This document shows, one piece after another, positions 34,569 through 42,138 of a stretch of 64,000 nucleotides of DNA. Position 1 is the first letter of the stretch. Every line of letters starts with the position of its first letter. The position numbers were made by a program, and so were the translations under genes. The notes below the pieces were generated by a model. The model had not been told where the DNA came from. It ran no database searches and worked only from the letters and a program-made list of their open reading frames with translations. This DNA is from Pseudoflavonifractor phocaeensis (GTDB lineage: Bacteria; Bacillota; Clostridia; Oscillospirales; Oscillospiraceae): the NCBI RefSeq assembly GCF_021531375.1, contig NZ_JADYTU010000001.1, forward strand, positions 214,151 through 278,150, in the 5' to 3' direction.

Positions 34569-35294
34569 TCAAGGCTCCTGGGGAGCGGGGGGGTAAGACA
34601 CGTCCCGCCGGGTGCGGTCGGGACCGGCGATGGGGCGAAATTCCGGCTCTGGGTCCAGATGTTCCTTTGTGCCCACGCAGCGGTTGATGGGGGTGCCCAT
34701 GCTGTGGAATTTTTCTTCGTAATCGGTCATGACGCCCTGGACGCCGTCCTTGTGGAGGTCTCGGGTCACCTCAGAGAGGGTATAGCCTGCTTTTGGGAAC
34801 TGGAACAGGGAGTATTCAAACAGGTCCCTGTTGTCTGTCTTAAAGTGGATCTGGCCGCCATCCTTCAGGATACCACGGTAGAGGAGCAGAAAATTTTCGT
34901 GGGTAAGGCGCCGCCGGGCGTGGTGATTGGAGGGCCAGGGGTCACAGAAATTGATATAGAGCAGGTCCACCTCACCGGGGGCAAAATACTGGCGTAGGAG
35001 GGCAGCATCGCCGTCAATAAAAAAGACATTGTTCAGTCCTTTGTCCCGGCAGCGCTCCATGGCTACAATCATGGCGTCTGGGACACGCTCAATGGCAATG
35101 TAGAGGGACTGAGGATTCTGCTCCGCCGTCTCCGCGGTAAAGCGGCCCTTGCCGCATCCAAGCTCCAGACGCAGTTCCTGGGCGTCTGGCTTTAAATCAT
35201 GCCAGCGGCCACGGTGATCTGCGGGAGAAGTAATCAAAAATTGACTGCATTTTTCCATTCTAAGTGAGAGATTGGGCTTTTTTCTCATCCTCAT
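34569..35294 (-). CDS. trmB: tRNA (guanine-N7-)-methyltransferase
   Basis: A 241-residue SAM-dependent methylase forming m7G46 in tRNAs. SAM-binding motif LELGCGKGRFTAETA, the catalytic/recognition INFCDPWPSNHHARRRLT and the C-terminal TDYEEKFHSMGTPINR signature are all present. ATG at 35294 behind GAGGTG. It sits directly left of the tRNA-Pro integration region. Both are tRNA-related, but this is probably chance. Confidence 0.96.
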   Translation of the reverse strand: MRMRKKPNLSLRMEKCSQFLITSPADHRGRWHDLKPDAQELRLELGCGKGRFTAETAEQNPQSLYIAIERVPDAMIVAMERCRDKGLNNVFFIDGDAALLRQYFAPGEVDLLYINFCDPWPSNHHARRRLTHENFLLLYRGILKDGGQIHFKTDNRDLFEYSLFQFPKAGYTLSEVTRDLHKDGVQGVMTDYEEKFHSMGTPINRCVGTKEHLDPEPEFRPIAGPDRTRRDVSYPPAPQEP

Positions 35295-35450
35295 GGGAGT
35301 CACCTCATCAATTCCTATTGAACTTCATATTAACACAGAAAAGGAATGCTTGCAATCCTTTCAAAAATATACTATACTCAATCTATTGTTGTATGGTTGG
35401 CAGTACACTTGCTTGGGAGAATACGCCCAGCCGGATAAAAAACTGAATAA

Positions 35451-35488
35451 CCGGGTGTAGCGCAGTTGGTAGCGCACGTGATTTGGGA
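35451..35488 (+). pseudogene. tRNA-Pro 5' half (left integration scar A)
   Basis: Thirty-eight bases match the 5' half of the complete tRNA-Pro at 35900: acceptor strand CCGGGTG, D arm GCGCAGTTGGTAGCGC, and anticodon stem start up to TTTGGGA. The 3' half is missing; unrelated sequence follows. A good promoter (TTGCAA 35350-35355, TATACT 35373-35378) lies upstream. Confidence 0.85.
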
Positions 35489-35594
35489 GCGTTTCCCCGT
35501 CTATCCACGATGGAAACAGCCAAAGCCCGGAAGTCCTTGAAACACAGGCGTTTTCGGGATTTAGCTTGGTCGGAAACCCGGGCCAAAAATCCGC

Positions 35595-35621
35595 TTTGAC
35601 CACATAAATGACCACAGACAG
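35595..35621 (+). repeat. Paired TTGACCACA arm-type sites, identical to the right end
   Basis: Two TGACCACA motifs (35596-35604 and 35609-35616) within a 27-nt block that recurs exactly at 48571-48597. They are probably integrase arm-binding sites. Confidence 0.75.
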
Positions 35622-35674
35622 GAAAAGACTTTGAATCGTACGAGTTTCGTGCTATAATCATGACAACCAAATAT

Positions 35675-35712
35675 CCGAGTGTAGCCCAGTTGGTAGGGCG
35701 CCACATTTGGGA
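35675..35712 (+). pseudogene. tRNA-Pro-like 5' half (integration scar B)
   Basis: A second 5' half: acceptor strand CCGAGTG, D arm GCCCAGTTGGTAGGGC and anticodon loop TTTGGGA, with no 3' half following. Its own promoter is present (TTGAAT 35631-35636, 16-bp spacer, TATAAT 35653-35658). The sequence differs from scar A and from the complete copy, so it comes from a different tRNA-Pro allele or element. Confidence 0.8.
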
Positions 35713-35816
35713 CATGGTGGGCCATCGTTAAAACCCGGAATATAAATCATCTGAAACCCTTGCGCCACAAGGGTTTGCGGGTTGGGATAATCTTCCAAAT
35801 CCCTCCTTGGAGGGGT

Positions 35817-35837
35817 TTGACCACTTATTTGACCACA
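35817..35837 (+). repeat. TTGACCAC arm-type site pair
   Basis: TTGACCAC at 35817-35824 and TTGACCACA at 35829-35837, same orientation. Further single copies occur at 36053-36061 and 36166-36174. Confidence 0.7.
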
Positions 35838-35848
35838 ATTGAAAACCC

Positions 35849-35877
35849 TTTACGAAACCGTCCCCAAATGATATAAT
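35849..35877 (+). promoter_or_regulatory. Promoter of the complete tRNA-Pro
   Basis: TTTACG (35849-35854), 17-bp spacer, TATAAT (35872-35877), 23 bp before the tRNA 5' end. Confidence 0.75.
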
Positions 35878-35899
35878 ATGATGGGGTTTTATACTGTAT

Positions 35900-35975
35900 C
35901 CGGGTGTAGCGCAACTGGCAGCGCGCTAGCTTTGGGAGCTAGATGCTGGGAGTTCGAGTCTCCCCACTCGGACCA
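35900..35975 (+). tRNA. tRNA-Pro (anticodon UGG), complete, CCA encoded
   Basis: It folds as a canonical cloverleaf: acceptor CCGGGTG with CACTCGG (one G-U), D stem GCGC/GCGC, anticodon stem CTAGC/GCTAG around TTTGGGA (anticodon TGG), T stem GGGAG/CTCCC with TTCGAGT loop, discriminator A and genomic CCA. It lies within the island's left boundary and probably restores the tRNA function lost by integration. A T-rich hairpin terminator follows at 35979. Confidence 0.95.
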
Positions 35976-35978
35976 TTG

Positions 35979-36013
35979 AAAAACGGCTGTTTTCGCAAGA
36001 AAACGCCGTTTTT
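35979..36013 (+). terminator. Terminator after tRNA-Pro
   Basis: Long stem AAAAACGGC-GTTTTC/GAAAAC-GCCGTTTTT with a GCAA loop and one bulged T, then TCTTAACTTTTTT. Confidence 0.85.
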
Positions 36014-36052
36014 CTTAACTTTTTTAGGTACTTTTGAGAGCCTCGTTCATAA

Positions 36053-36174
36053 TTGACCACAATTTTTTGTTTTCCCTTTTTCGCTGTTTTAAGAACATTA
36101 TCACGCAGAATATGCGCTTTCACTTGCAATCAATACCGTTATCTCAACATTTACTCCGATTTTGCTTGACCACA
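36053..36174 (+). repeat. Two further TTGACCACA sites
   Basis: TTGACCACA at 36053-36061 and again at 36166-36174, same orientation as the sites left of the tRNA, between the tRNA and the integrase remnant. Confidence 0.65.
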
Positions 36175-36251
36175 ACAGAAAACGCGGCTAATCACCCTGA
36201 TTTTTGATAAAAAGGCAACCCTCAAGTTCCATGACTTAGGGTTGCCTTTTA

Positions 36252-36715
36252 CTATTTGCCTGCAGTTTTGGAGGACTTCTTCTGGTCTCTCTTCAGCTCA
36301 GCAAGCTCTATCTTGCTCTCTCGGATTAACTGCGCCAACTTGATTTCACATTCCTCTCGTGTGGTAGCGTACACATTCCGAGAAATCCTGCTTCCATCGA
36401 TCCACTTAGGAGACCAACGACCCTCATACAGATGGTCATTTATTTCTGATATACACCCCATGCCGGGCTTTCTACGAGGAGCATTTGTTACTGGAACAAA
36501 CATCTCTTCCCGTTGAGTTTCACGCCGGGTGTTCTCCAGAGTTGGATACGGTTCCTGAACTTTGCCAATTCCTCGATCAATACTGTACGCAGCTTCTTTC
36601 TGCATATCGGTGGTGATATGTGCGTAGATGTCAAGCGTAACGTCTGAAGACATGTGCCCAAGAACAGCGGATAAGGACTTAACATCCATCCCCTGTTCCA
36701 GTGCGAGTGTCGCAA
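36252..36715 (-). pseudogene. Truncated tyrosine recombinase (integrase C-terminal part)
   Basis: The reading frame FATLALEQGMDVKSLSAVLGH and HMSSDVTLDIYAHITTDM is the C-terminal catalytic block of a phage/ICE tyrosine integrase; the LGH box and the nucleophile Tyr in LDIYAHI are visible. The protein continues with a tail (GCISEINDHLYEGRWSPKW ... REECEIKLAQLIRESKIEL) resembling an AP2-like arm-binding segment. Upstream of about 36715 the frame breaks off into unrelated sequence, so the catalytic Arg of box I and the N-terminal domains are missing. The remnant sits beside the complete tRNA, where an island integrase is expected. Confidence 0.85.
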
Positions 36716-37041
36716 ACCCTTGAGTTCAGCGTCCAAACTGGCGTCCCACACAAGCCCCCCATCTTCGAAGGCGGGAAAACCTTGAGAATTCAAGCGTTTC
36801 GCGTTCCTTCGGCGTCTTTTTTTGCCCGGCCAGTTCCCTTAATCTTCTATAGTTCTTTCGTCAACTCGTTTTGGCCAACTCACCTCAATCCAAACGCACA
36901 CCACTCGCTTCCCTTATTCTACTGACGAGCTGATTACTCGATATTTACCAGAATATAAGTGCCTTCGGGCACATCCGCCAGATGCAGAATGCACGACGGT
37001 ACCTTCGGGTGCCAGAGCGCAAATGCAGATGGGAAAATGGT
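36716..37041. other. Non-coding island stretch
   Basis: No plausible gene on either strand. It contains small hairpins such as GTGCC-TTCGG-GCAC near 36960-36974 and a related GGTACC-TTCGGG-TGCC near 36999, and marks the junction where the integrase is truncated. Confidence 0.5.
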
Positions 37042-37380
37042 CTAAGCGGCCTCGGACTTCTGCCGTATCCATGACATTCGGCCTAAATAAATAGCTGAGC
37101 AGCAGGCCTCAGCCTGCTGCTCGCAAACGATCATATTCAGTTTTGGCCTTGCGGAAACCAGGATCTCATCCATGGGCACATCAAGCAAAGCACTCAGAGC
37201 GTACAGGTTATCTACCGTGGGCAGGCTTGTGCCATGCTGCCACTTGTAGATTGCGCGAGGTTCTTCAAACCCGAAATAGGCTTGGAGATCTCGGACGGTC
37301 AGGCCGCGTTCCTTACGAAGCCGCACGATGTTTTCACCGGTTGCGACGGGATCGATGACCGGGAAAATCGTATGTTGCAT
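37042..37380 (-). CDS. XRE-family transcriptional regulator
   Basis: A 112-residue DNA-binding protein with a central HTH (GENIVRLRKERGLTVRDLQAYFG, EEPRAIYKWQHGTSLPTVDNLYALSALL read in parts) and a short Cys-containing C-terminal tail. Start: ATG at 37380 behind GGAGGCG; an upstream ATG at 37395 with GAGGAA is an alternative. This protein type is common in Clostridial ICEs and prophages. The divergent region 37396-37503 contains GTAGTACTAC-like palindromes that could be its operator. It may also control the TGTCC-N8-GGACA operons; that is inference. Confidence 0.85.
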   Translation of the reverse strand: MQHTIFPVIDPVATGENIVRLRKERGLTVRDLQAYFGFEEPRAIYKWQHGTSLPTVDNLYALSALLDVPMDEILVSARPKLNMIVCEQQAEACCSAIYLGRMSWIRQKSEAA

Positions 37381-37503
37381 TGCAATCGCCTCCATTATCG
37401 TAGTTCCTCAGTAGTGAGTAGTACTACAAAATAACCGAAGAAGGTCGAAAAAGCAAGCCTGAATTTGGAATTGTAATGAGAATGTCACAATAGGAGATGT
37501 ATC

Positions 37504-37887
37504 GTGGAATTAAGAGATTACTGTTGGACGATTGAGAAGTTCTCCTTCTTCCGACTTTATTATGCCATCATCGATTGCGATGAGTACCTGGCAGACAACC
37601 TGTTTATCAAGCACCAGGTAACAGTTCGATTTGGACCGGAGTATCAGCAAGCAGACAATCATTACCGGGTTATCTTCTGCAACATCCGCAAGCGCGATGA
37701 GCAGGCGTTCCTACAGGCAATGGAGGAACTGCCCAATAAGATGATTCTTTGCGGGTATCCCGATTACCCAGCCTTTTGTATGGAACTGAGAAGGTCCATG
37801 GACAAAGCTAAGGAGGAGAGAATGCACCATGAAACAGATCGTTCCCCTGAAGAAGCAGAGCAAGCGTGCGCAAAAAGCGTATCATGA
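37504..37887 (+). CDS. ICE-type hypothetical protein
   Basis: A 127-residue protein starting at GTG behind ATAGGAGATG. It reads MELRDYCWTIEKFSFFRLYY near the start, includes VTVRFGPEYQQADNHYRVIFC and YPDYPAFCMELRRS, and is rich in aromatic residues. Similar size proteins follow the XRE gene in Clostridial conjugative elements, with unknown role. The next gene begins within its 3' end in another frame. Confidence 0.65.
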   Translation: MELRDYCWTIEKFSFFRLYYAIIDCDEYLADNLFIKHQVTVRFGPEYQQADNHYRVIFCNIRKRDEQAFLQAMEELPNKMILCGYPDYPAFCMELRRSMDKAKEERMHHETDRSPEEAEQACAKSVS

Positions 37888-37999
37888 TAAACAGCGCGGA
37901 TCCTGGTATGGCATCTCGCCTGTAACGCGGATGGTACCCAAAGGTAAAGCCTATGACCGAAATCGAATTAAGCGAGACTATCGAGCACTTACTGATTAA
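37829..37999 (+). CDS. Small basic ICE protein
   Basis: A 56-residue, very basic protein beginning MKQIVPLKKQSKRAQKAYHDK and ending RIKRDYRALTD. The conserved-looking core RGSWYGISPVTRMVPKGKAYDR recurs in small ORFs of Firmicute conjugative elements, as I recall. AAGGAGGAGAGAATGCACC precedes the ATG. It overlaps the previous gene by 59 bp and the next by 47 bp, in different frames. Function unknown; charge suggests nucleic-acid binding. Confidence 0.7.
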   Translation: MKQIVPLKKQSKRAQKAYHDKQRGSWYGISPVTRMVPKGKAYDRNRIKRDYRALTD

Positions 38000-38306
38000 C
38001 TCGAAGCAGTCAGTTGCAACAAAACAAAGTGACACCGCATATCGACGAGAAATGCGTATCCGGAAGAACGACAAACGGATGCGTGAAATCTCGCGGCATT
38101 ACATACCTCGAGGCCCCTTCGTCAATTGGGGATTTGAAGGAAGCACGCTCTATCATTCCGGCTACTATATAAAATATCCCAGAAATAGCAAGGAAAAGAA
38201 GCTTTTGAAGCGGCTTACAAACAAGCGATGTCGCCGTGCAGCAGAGCTACCTCGCAAAGGTTTGCAGCACCGTCGTCTGCTTGATTACTGGTGGGTTTTA
38301 GATTAG
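37953..38306 (+). CDS. ICE-type basic hypothetical protein
   Basis: A 117-residue basic protein starting inside the preceding gene: MTEIELSETIEHLLINSKQS, then a Lys/Arg-rich stretch (RREMRIRKNDKRMREISRHY) and the sequence GFEGSTLYHSGYYIKYP, ending RRLLDYWWVLD. The basic, aromatic C-terminal half looks like a small nucleic-acid-binding domain. The ribosome binding site AAAGGTAAAGCC lies within the upstream gene, suggesting translational coupling. No family recognised. Confidence 0.65.
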   Translation: MTEIELSETIEHLLINSKQSVATKQSDTAYRREMRIRKNDKRMREISRHYIPRGPFVNWGFEGSTLYHSGYYIKYPRNSKEKKLLKRLTNKRCRRAAELPRKGLQHRRLLDYWWVLD

Positions 38307-38317
38307 GAGGTGTGTTT

Positions 38318-38665
38318 GTGAGTTATTTCGTCATGGAGCTGACCTGTGCAGGGATCCCCGAAGAGGAACTGAAAGCAGAGTCGTTCAGCAAGGAGCAGGA
38401 AGGCATTCTTGCTCATTTAGATGCATCAATCCAGGAAAGAATCCGAAGAGGCATACCATACACGGTTGTAGATATGGACAGCGGACAAACCATCTGCAAG
38501 TTCAACATCAGGAATGTGAAACCGACTGATTTTGATATCAGGATGTTGGCCCGCACACTGAGCGAGGCAGCTCAAAAATTCTATGAGAATCCTGAGAATG
38601 TAAGAGCATGTGAACAATGGAAAAGCGAACAGGACAAGAAAAAAGGTGAGGCACCACGAAATTGA
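38318..38665 (+). CDS. ICE-type hypothetical protein
   Basis: A 115-residue acidic protein starting at GTG behind TAGGAGGTG. It reads MSYFVMELTCAGIPEEELK, with YTVVDMDSGQTICKFNIRNVKP in the middle and a helical C-terminus (MLARTLSEAAQKFYENPENV). The stop codon lies inside the stem of the terminator at 38649. It is the last gene of the four-gene island operon beginning at 37504. Role unknown. Confidence 0.7.
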   Translation: MSYFVMELTCAGIPEEELKAESFSKEQEGILAHLDASIQERIRRGIPYTVVDMDSGQTICKFNIRNVKPTDFDIRMLARTLSEAAQKFYENPENVRACEQWKSEQDKKKGEAPRN

Positions 38666-38680
38666 TCGTGGTGCCTTTTC
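38649..38680 (+). terminator. Terminator of the first island operon
   Basis: Perfect 11-bp stem AGGCACCACGA/TCGTGGTGCCT, 6-nt loop, then TTTC. Confidence 0.85.
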
Positions 38681-38692
38681 TGCTTAGCGTGT

Positions 38693-38710
38693 TGTCCGTA
38701 TTATCGGACA
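38693..38710 (+). promoter_or_regulatory. TGTCC-N8-GGACA operator, copy 1, over a TATTAT -10 box
   Basis: TGTCCG (38693-38698), TATTAT (38699-38704), CGGACA (38705-38710): the inverted repeat encloses a probable -10 box 50 bp before the gene at 38760. The same half-sites and spacing recur at 42059-42076. Confidence 0.6.
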
Positions 38711-38759
38711 CCTGCTGTTTTATCATAGAGATACAATCGAGGCAGAAAGGAGTTTTCTT

Positions 38760-40427
38760 ATGTTCGTATTGATGGATATTGAGTGGATTGAAAACCGGTA
38801 CCATCATATCAACCCAACGCAAATTGCTGCCATGAGAGTGGACGAGCAATGGAATTGCCAGGATCAATTCTACTCCCGCATCTATCCCCGCGATAATTCA
38901 TTCCACAACTGGAAGCACATGGCATACATCGGAGGAACTCCTTCTGACTTCCTGTACGCGCATGGAATCTATCGTGTGCTAACGGACCTGCAGAGCTGGC
39001 TATGCGAGGATGATGTCATCTGCTTTTGGTATGTGGACTCCAAGAATATTCTGAAATCCATTTACAACCTCGTGCTCAAGATCAAGGTCCCTCAGCGGAT
39101 TGTGGTGTTGGGCGATTATCTGTTTCCGTTCCTTGCTGAGCGCAAGATGAAAATTGGTAATGCCTATGCACTCTGCAATGAGTATGGCTTACAGGCAACC
39201 GGCCCGAAGCATTATTCCGAGAATGACGTCATTGCCATGCAGAAGGCACTTGGCTATATCCAGTATCCTGCATCGCTCCTCTATGGTGAGCCACCTCGCG
39301 ATACACAGGCAACCAGTAACGCAGACAAAGCATCTGAAGTGCCATCTATCCCTGATGCAATGTGCCCTTACCAATTGGAAGTAGATACCGGGATATTCCA
39401 CAAGGCAGATTGCAGCGCAATTCCAAGCAACGCAGTTCTGACTGGCCATCCGGATCTGAAGTATTTTTTTCGCAAAAAACTGCAGGCTTGCCCGTATTGC
39501 ATGAAAGAAGATGTCCGTAAAGGAATCCGTGAGCGCAATCAGGATATTATCAATCGCACACAATACCAGTTCATCTTTGCGGAACATTCCGATGTGTTCC
39601 ATCGGTGCGGATGTCCTGCAATTCTCAGCACGACAGATGTAATCAAAGGATCTGGCTATTACGATACTGTCGCAAAAACAGGTCGTCGCCCCTGTAAGCT
39701 ATGCAATCCCACTTCTGGCACATGGCTGAATATGGCAGAAAAGAAAAAGGCCAAGCGCGCAGCTAAGGCATCTATCGCAAAAACGGTTGTTCCCGATAGA
39801 TCTATGAATTCGCGAGAGCAGCGTGCATATGTGCGATACACTGAAGCGCGTACCGAGCGATTCACTGCAGCAAAGGACAACTTCAAGTCTGAAACCGAGA
39901 AAAACGATTTCTATACCCTGACACAGCCGCGTTTTGCCTTTTTTTGCAGTGCCGGCTACCAGACCTTCCATAGGCGCAACTGCCAGAAGCTCCATGGTCT
40001 AAGCAACATCACTGGTTTCTCCAGATACAAGGATGCCATTCGTTCAGGCCATACCCCCTGTAAGTTCTGCAAGCCAACTGCGAAACTCGACATCGAGTGT
40101 TCCATTCCCATTACCAACAAGAGAAGAAAGGGTGAATCGATAAGCGACCTTGAAACCCTATGTGCTGAGCAGGGTTATGCCTATGAAATTGCCGATCAGT
40201 ACTTCTGTTTCACCACTGCTATGGGCAAGTGGAAAATCGACTTCAGCTCCAACCCCTACATCGTGTACCACATCAATCGTGTTCGCACGCCAAATAATGA
40301 ACACGACTATCATCGGCAACCGAGACTGTTCCTGTCGCTGCTAGATACATTTGAGTACATCCTGCGACATGACAAAAAGCTGGAGGAAAGAACGTCGAGT
40401 CTAGCTGAACATATGCGAAACCAATAA
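38760..40427 (+). CDS. DEDDh-exonuclease-like protein with three Ada-like zinc motifs
   Basis: A 555-residue protein. Its N-terminal about 165 residues have the DEDDh exonuclease pattern: Asp6-Ile-Glu8, Asp93 in FWYVDSKN and His151-x4-Asp156 in GPKHYSENDV. Three repeats of a Cys-rich unit follow, each FH-x3-C then C-x2-C: FHKADC with CPYC (about 214-250), FHRCGC with PCKLC (about 280-320), FHRRNC with PCKFC (about 400-440). Each resembles the Ada/MTAse-type zinc-binding unit. The C-terminal about 100 residues are a mixed domain. GAAAGGAG precedes the ATG. Metal-dependent nuclease or nucleic-acid binding is inferred; it begins the operon of the membrane protein and the DUF4230-like protein. 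Confidence 0.75.
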   Translation: MFVLMDIEWIENRYHHINPTQIAAMRVDEQWNCQDQFYSRIYPRDNSFHNWKHMAYIGGTPSDFLYAHGIYRVLTDLQSWLCEDDVICFWYVDSKNILKSIYNLVLKIKVPQRIVVLGDYLFPFLAERKMKIGNAYALCNEYGLQATGPKHYSENDVIAMQKALGYIQYPASLLYGEPPRDTQATSNADKASEVPSIPDAMCPYQLEVDTGIFHKADCSAIPSNAVLTGHPDLKYFFRKKLQACPYCMKEDVRKGIRERNQDIINRTQYQFIFAEHSDVFHRCGCPAILSTTDVIKGSGYYDTVAKTGRRPCKLCNPTSGTWLNMAEKKKAKRAAKASIAKTVVPDRSMNSREQRAYVRYTEARTERFTAAKDNFKSETEKNDFYTLTQPRFAFFCSAGYQTFHRRNCQKLHGLSNITGFSRYKDAIRSGHTPCKFCKPTAKLDIECSIPITNKRRKGESISDLETLCAEQGYAYEIADQYFCFTTAMGKWKIDFSSNPYIVYHINRVRTPNNEHDYHRQPRLFLSLLDTFEYILRHDKKLEERTSSLAEHMRNQ

Positions 40428-40441
40428 GAAATATCCTGATC

Positions 40442-41263
40442 TTGGCCCTCATTGGCGTATTCTCATTCTTCGTGGTAACATCATGGCTGCCAGACAGGAG
40501 CTTCATCAAGGAGTCCATTGAAAGCGTCGAGGAGAGCAGCAATACCGTGATGAAGTTTTCGGCGGCCACACTATCCACATCTCTGGCTATCTCCGCACTG
40601 CCGGACGACTTTGCAACGCCCCTGGCCGACAGCTTGGCGGACATGAATATCTATTTTATCGCAATCCTGGTCATGCTGCATTTTGAACAGCTACTGATTC
40701 GGTACGGAGTAAAGCTAGCCTTTGCAATCGCGATCCCAGTAGCCTGTGGTATTGGGATTCTATCGATCCTGCTCAAAAAGGAACTTCTGAAAGGCATTGC
40801 AGCCAGAGTGGCTGTGCTGGGCCTGGCGGTGGCTCTTGTGGTTCCGTGCAGCACGCATATTACCAACTATGTCGCTGCGGATCTCACAGCATATGTGGAG
40901 AACACGATTGCAGATACGGAAGACGGCGCTGACAAGCTCAACGAAGCTATGGATGGCGGAGCTGAGGAACAGACAATATTTGAAAAGCTCTCCGATCTGT
41001 TCCAAACGGCTATCAACGATATGTGCAATCTGATGGCCCACTTTCAAAACACCATTCGTAAGTGCATGAATTCCATCGCAATACTGATCCTCACAAATTG
41101 TCTGATGCCTCTGGTGAATTTCTTTATTCTCAAATGGATCCTGAAGGAAACCTTCCATATTGCAATCCCGATGCCGCAGATGCGCAGAAAGCGTCATTCC
41201 GACTCGGATTCCGGATCCAGCTCCAACACGTCTGGCTCTGAACTTCTGGTTGTAGGAGAGTGA
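40442..41263 (+). CDS. Polytopic membrane protein of the island operon
   Basis: A protein of about 273 residues with roughly five membrane segments (start ALIGVFSFFVVTSW; IYFIAILVMLHF; AFAIAIPVACGIGILSIL; VAVLGLAVALVVP; AILILTNCLMPLVNFFILKW) and a helical loop DGADKLNEAMDGGAEEQTIFEKL facing one side. The C-terminus is Ser-rich. The start is uncertain: only TTG at 40442 is in frame soon after the previous stop, with no good ribosome binding site; a non-ATG start or a frameshift near 40425 is possible. It is next to the DUF4230-like gene by 4 bp, so the two are probably partners. Family unknown. Confidence 0.65.
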   Translation: MALIGVFSFFVVTSWLPDRSFIKESIESVEESSNTVMKFSAATLSTSLAISALPDDFATPLADSLADMNIYFIAILVMLHFEQLLIRYGVKLAFAIAIPVACGIGILSILLKKELLKGIAARVAVLGLAVALVVPCSTHITNYVAADLTAYVENTIADTEDGADKLNEAMDGGAEEQTIFEKLSDLFQTAINDMCNLMAHFQNTIRKCMNSIAILILTNCLMPLVNFFILKWILKETFHIAIPMPQMRRKRHSDSDSGSSSNTSGSELLVVGE

Positions 41264-41267
41264 TAAT

Positions 41268-41981
41268 ATGAAGATAGTGGAATTCCTGAAGTATAAGCAG
41301 AAACGCACAAACCTCATCATCTGGTTCCTTATAGCGGCAATCGGCATTGTTGTGATCTGGGGCTTCAAGCACGGCTCAAATCCTTTACATATGAATGTAT
41401 CAGATAACATCCAGCAGATTGATTTGGATACGATCTACCTCAAAGGCAGCGGCGTTGAGGTAAATTTCTCCGAAGTCATTCTCTCCGATCATAATGAGAT
41501 GAGGAAACTCATCGTCAGCACACAGCAAGGGACTGTCTCCACAGAACTGACTGATCGTCTCATCAAGCAGCTGGACTTCGATTTCCTGAAGAAAACACAA
41601 ACCGTGTCCTATACCGGGACGGGCTACTTCGTTGTCGATCTGGACAACCTGACATCGGCGAACGTCATCGAGGATAAGGAAAAGAAGACCATTACGATCC
41701 TTATTGATCACGCGTATTTACAGGCTATTGAGATTGACCCGAATAGCATCATCATTGATGAAGTGAAGGAAGGCCTGCTGGCACGTGGAGATATTGAGCT
41801 GACTGTGCGAGATTACAATGTCATTGCAAAGGAGCTTCGCACCAGGCTTGAGGAGAAATTCAATACGGCTGCAAACGGTCAGGAAGCAGACGATCTTGCG
41901 CTCAAAATGGTAAAGGAAGTCTATGAACCGATCGTCAAGGCCATAGACCGTAGATATGATGTGAGCGTACAATTCAAATAG
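41268..41981 (+). CDS. Single-pass membrane protein, DUF4230-like
   Basis: A 237-residue protein with a Lys-rich cytoplasmic N-terminus, one membrane helix (LIIWFLIAAIGIVVIWGF, about 16-33) and an extracytoplasmic domain. The domain contains VSYTGTGYFVVDLDNLTSAN and ITILIDHAYLQAIEIDPNSI, the pattern of DUF4230 proteins. GAGAGTGATAATATG follows the previous gene after 4 bp, with weak ribosome binding. It closes the operon, and a strong terminator follows. The role of DUF4230 is unknown. Confidence 0.78.
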   Translation: MKIVEFLKYKQKRTNLIIWFLIAAIGIVVIWGFKHGSNPLHMNVSDNIQQIDLDTIYLKGSGVEVNFSEVILSDHNEMRKLIVSTQQGTVSTELTDRLIKQLDFDFLKKTQTVSYTGTGYFVVDLDNLTSANVIEDKEKKTITILIDHAYLQAIEIDPNSIIIDEVKEGLLARGDIELTVRDYNVIAKELRTRLEEKFNTAANGQEADDLALKMVKEVYEPIVKAIDRRYDVSVQFK

Positions 41982-42009
41982 CATTCTCAAGTAGTGTTGA
42001 TGAACCTGG

Positions 42010-42053
42010 AAATGCGTGGTGCATAGTCTTACCATAAGCACCACGCATTTTTT
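42010..42053 (+). terminator. Terminator of the exonuclease/membrane operon
   Basis: Perfect 13-bp stem AAATGCGTGGTGC/GCACCACGCATTT with a 15-nt loop, then TTTT. Confidence 0.88.
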
Positions 42054-42058
42054 ACTGC

Positions 42059-42076
42059 TGTCCGTTCTTTGGGACA
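42059..42076 (+). promoter_or_regulatory. TGTCC-N8-GGACA operator, copy 2
   Basis: TGTCC (42059-42063), eight bases, GGACA (42072-42076), 63 bp before the gene at 42139; GGTATTATT just downstream could be the -10 region. Confidence 0.55.
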
Positions 42077-42138
42077 GGTAATCGGGTATTATTGAAGTAA
42101 CAACGGAAGTAACAACAATGGGATGGAGGAAAAATCGC

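Noticed and set aside
35595..36174. Repeated TTGACCACA motifs as a CRISPR array
   Set aside because: Units are only about 9 bp, irregularly spaced, and have no spacers of constant length or cas genes; integrase arm sites fit better.
36701..36925. 74-codon plus ORF in the broken integrase region
   Set aside because: No ribosome binding site, atypical composition and it spans the junction where the recombinase frame ends.
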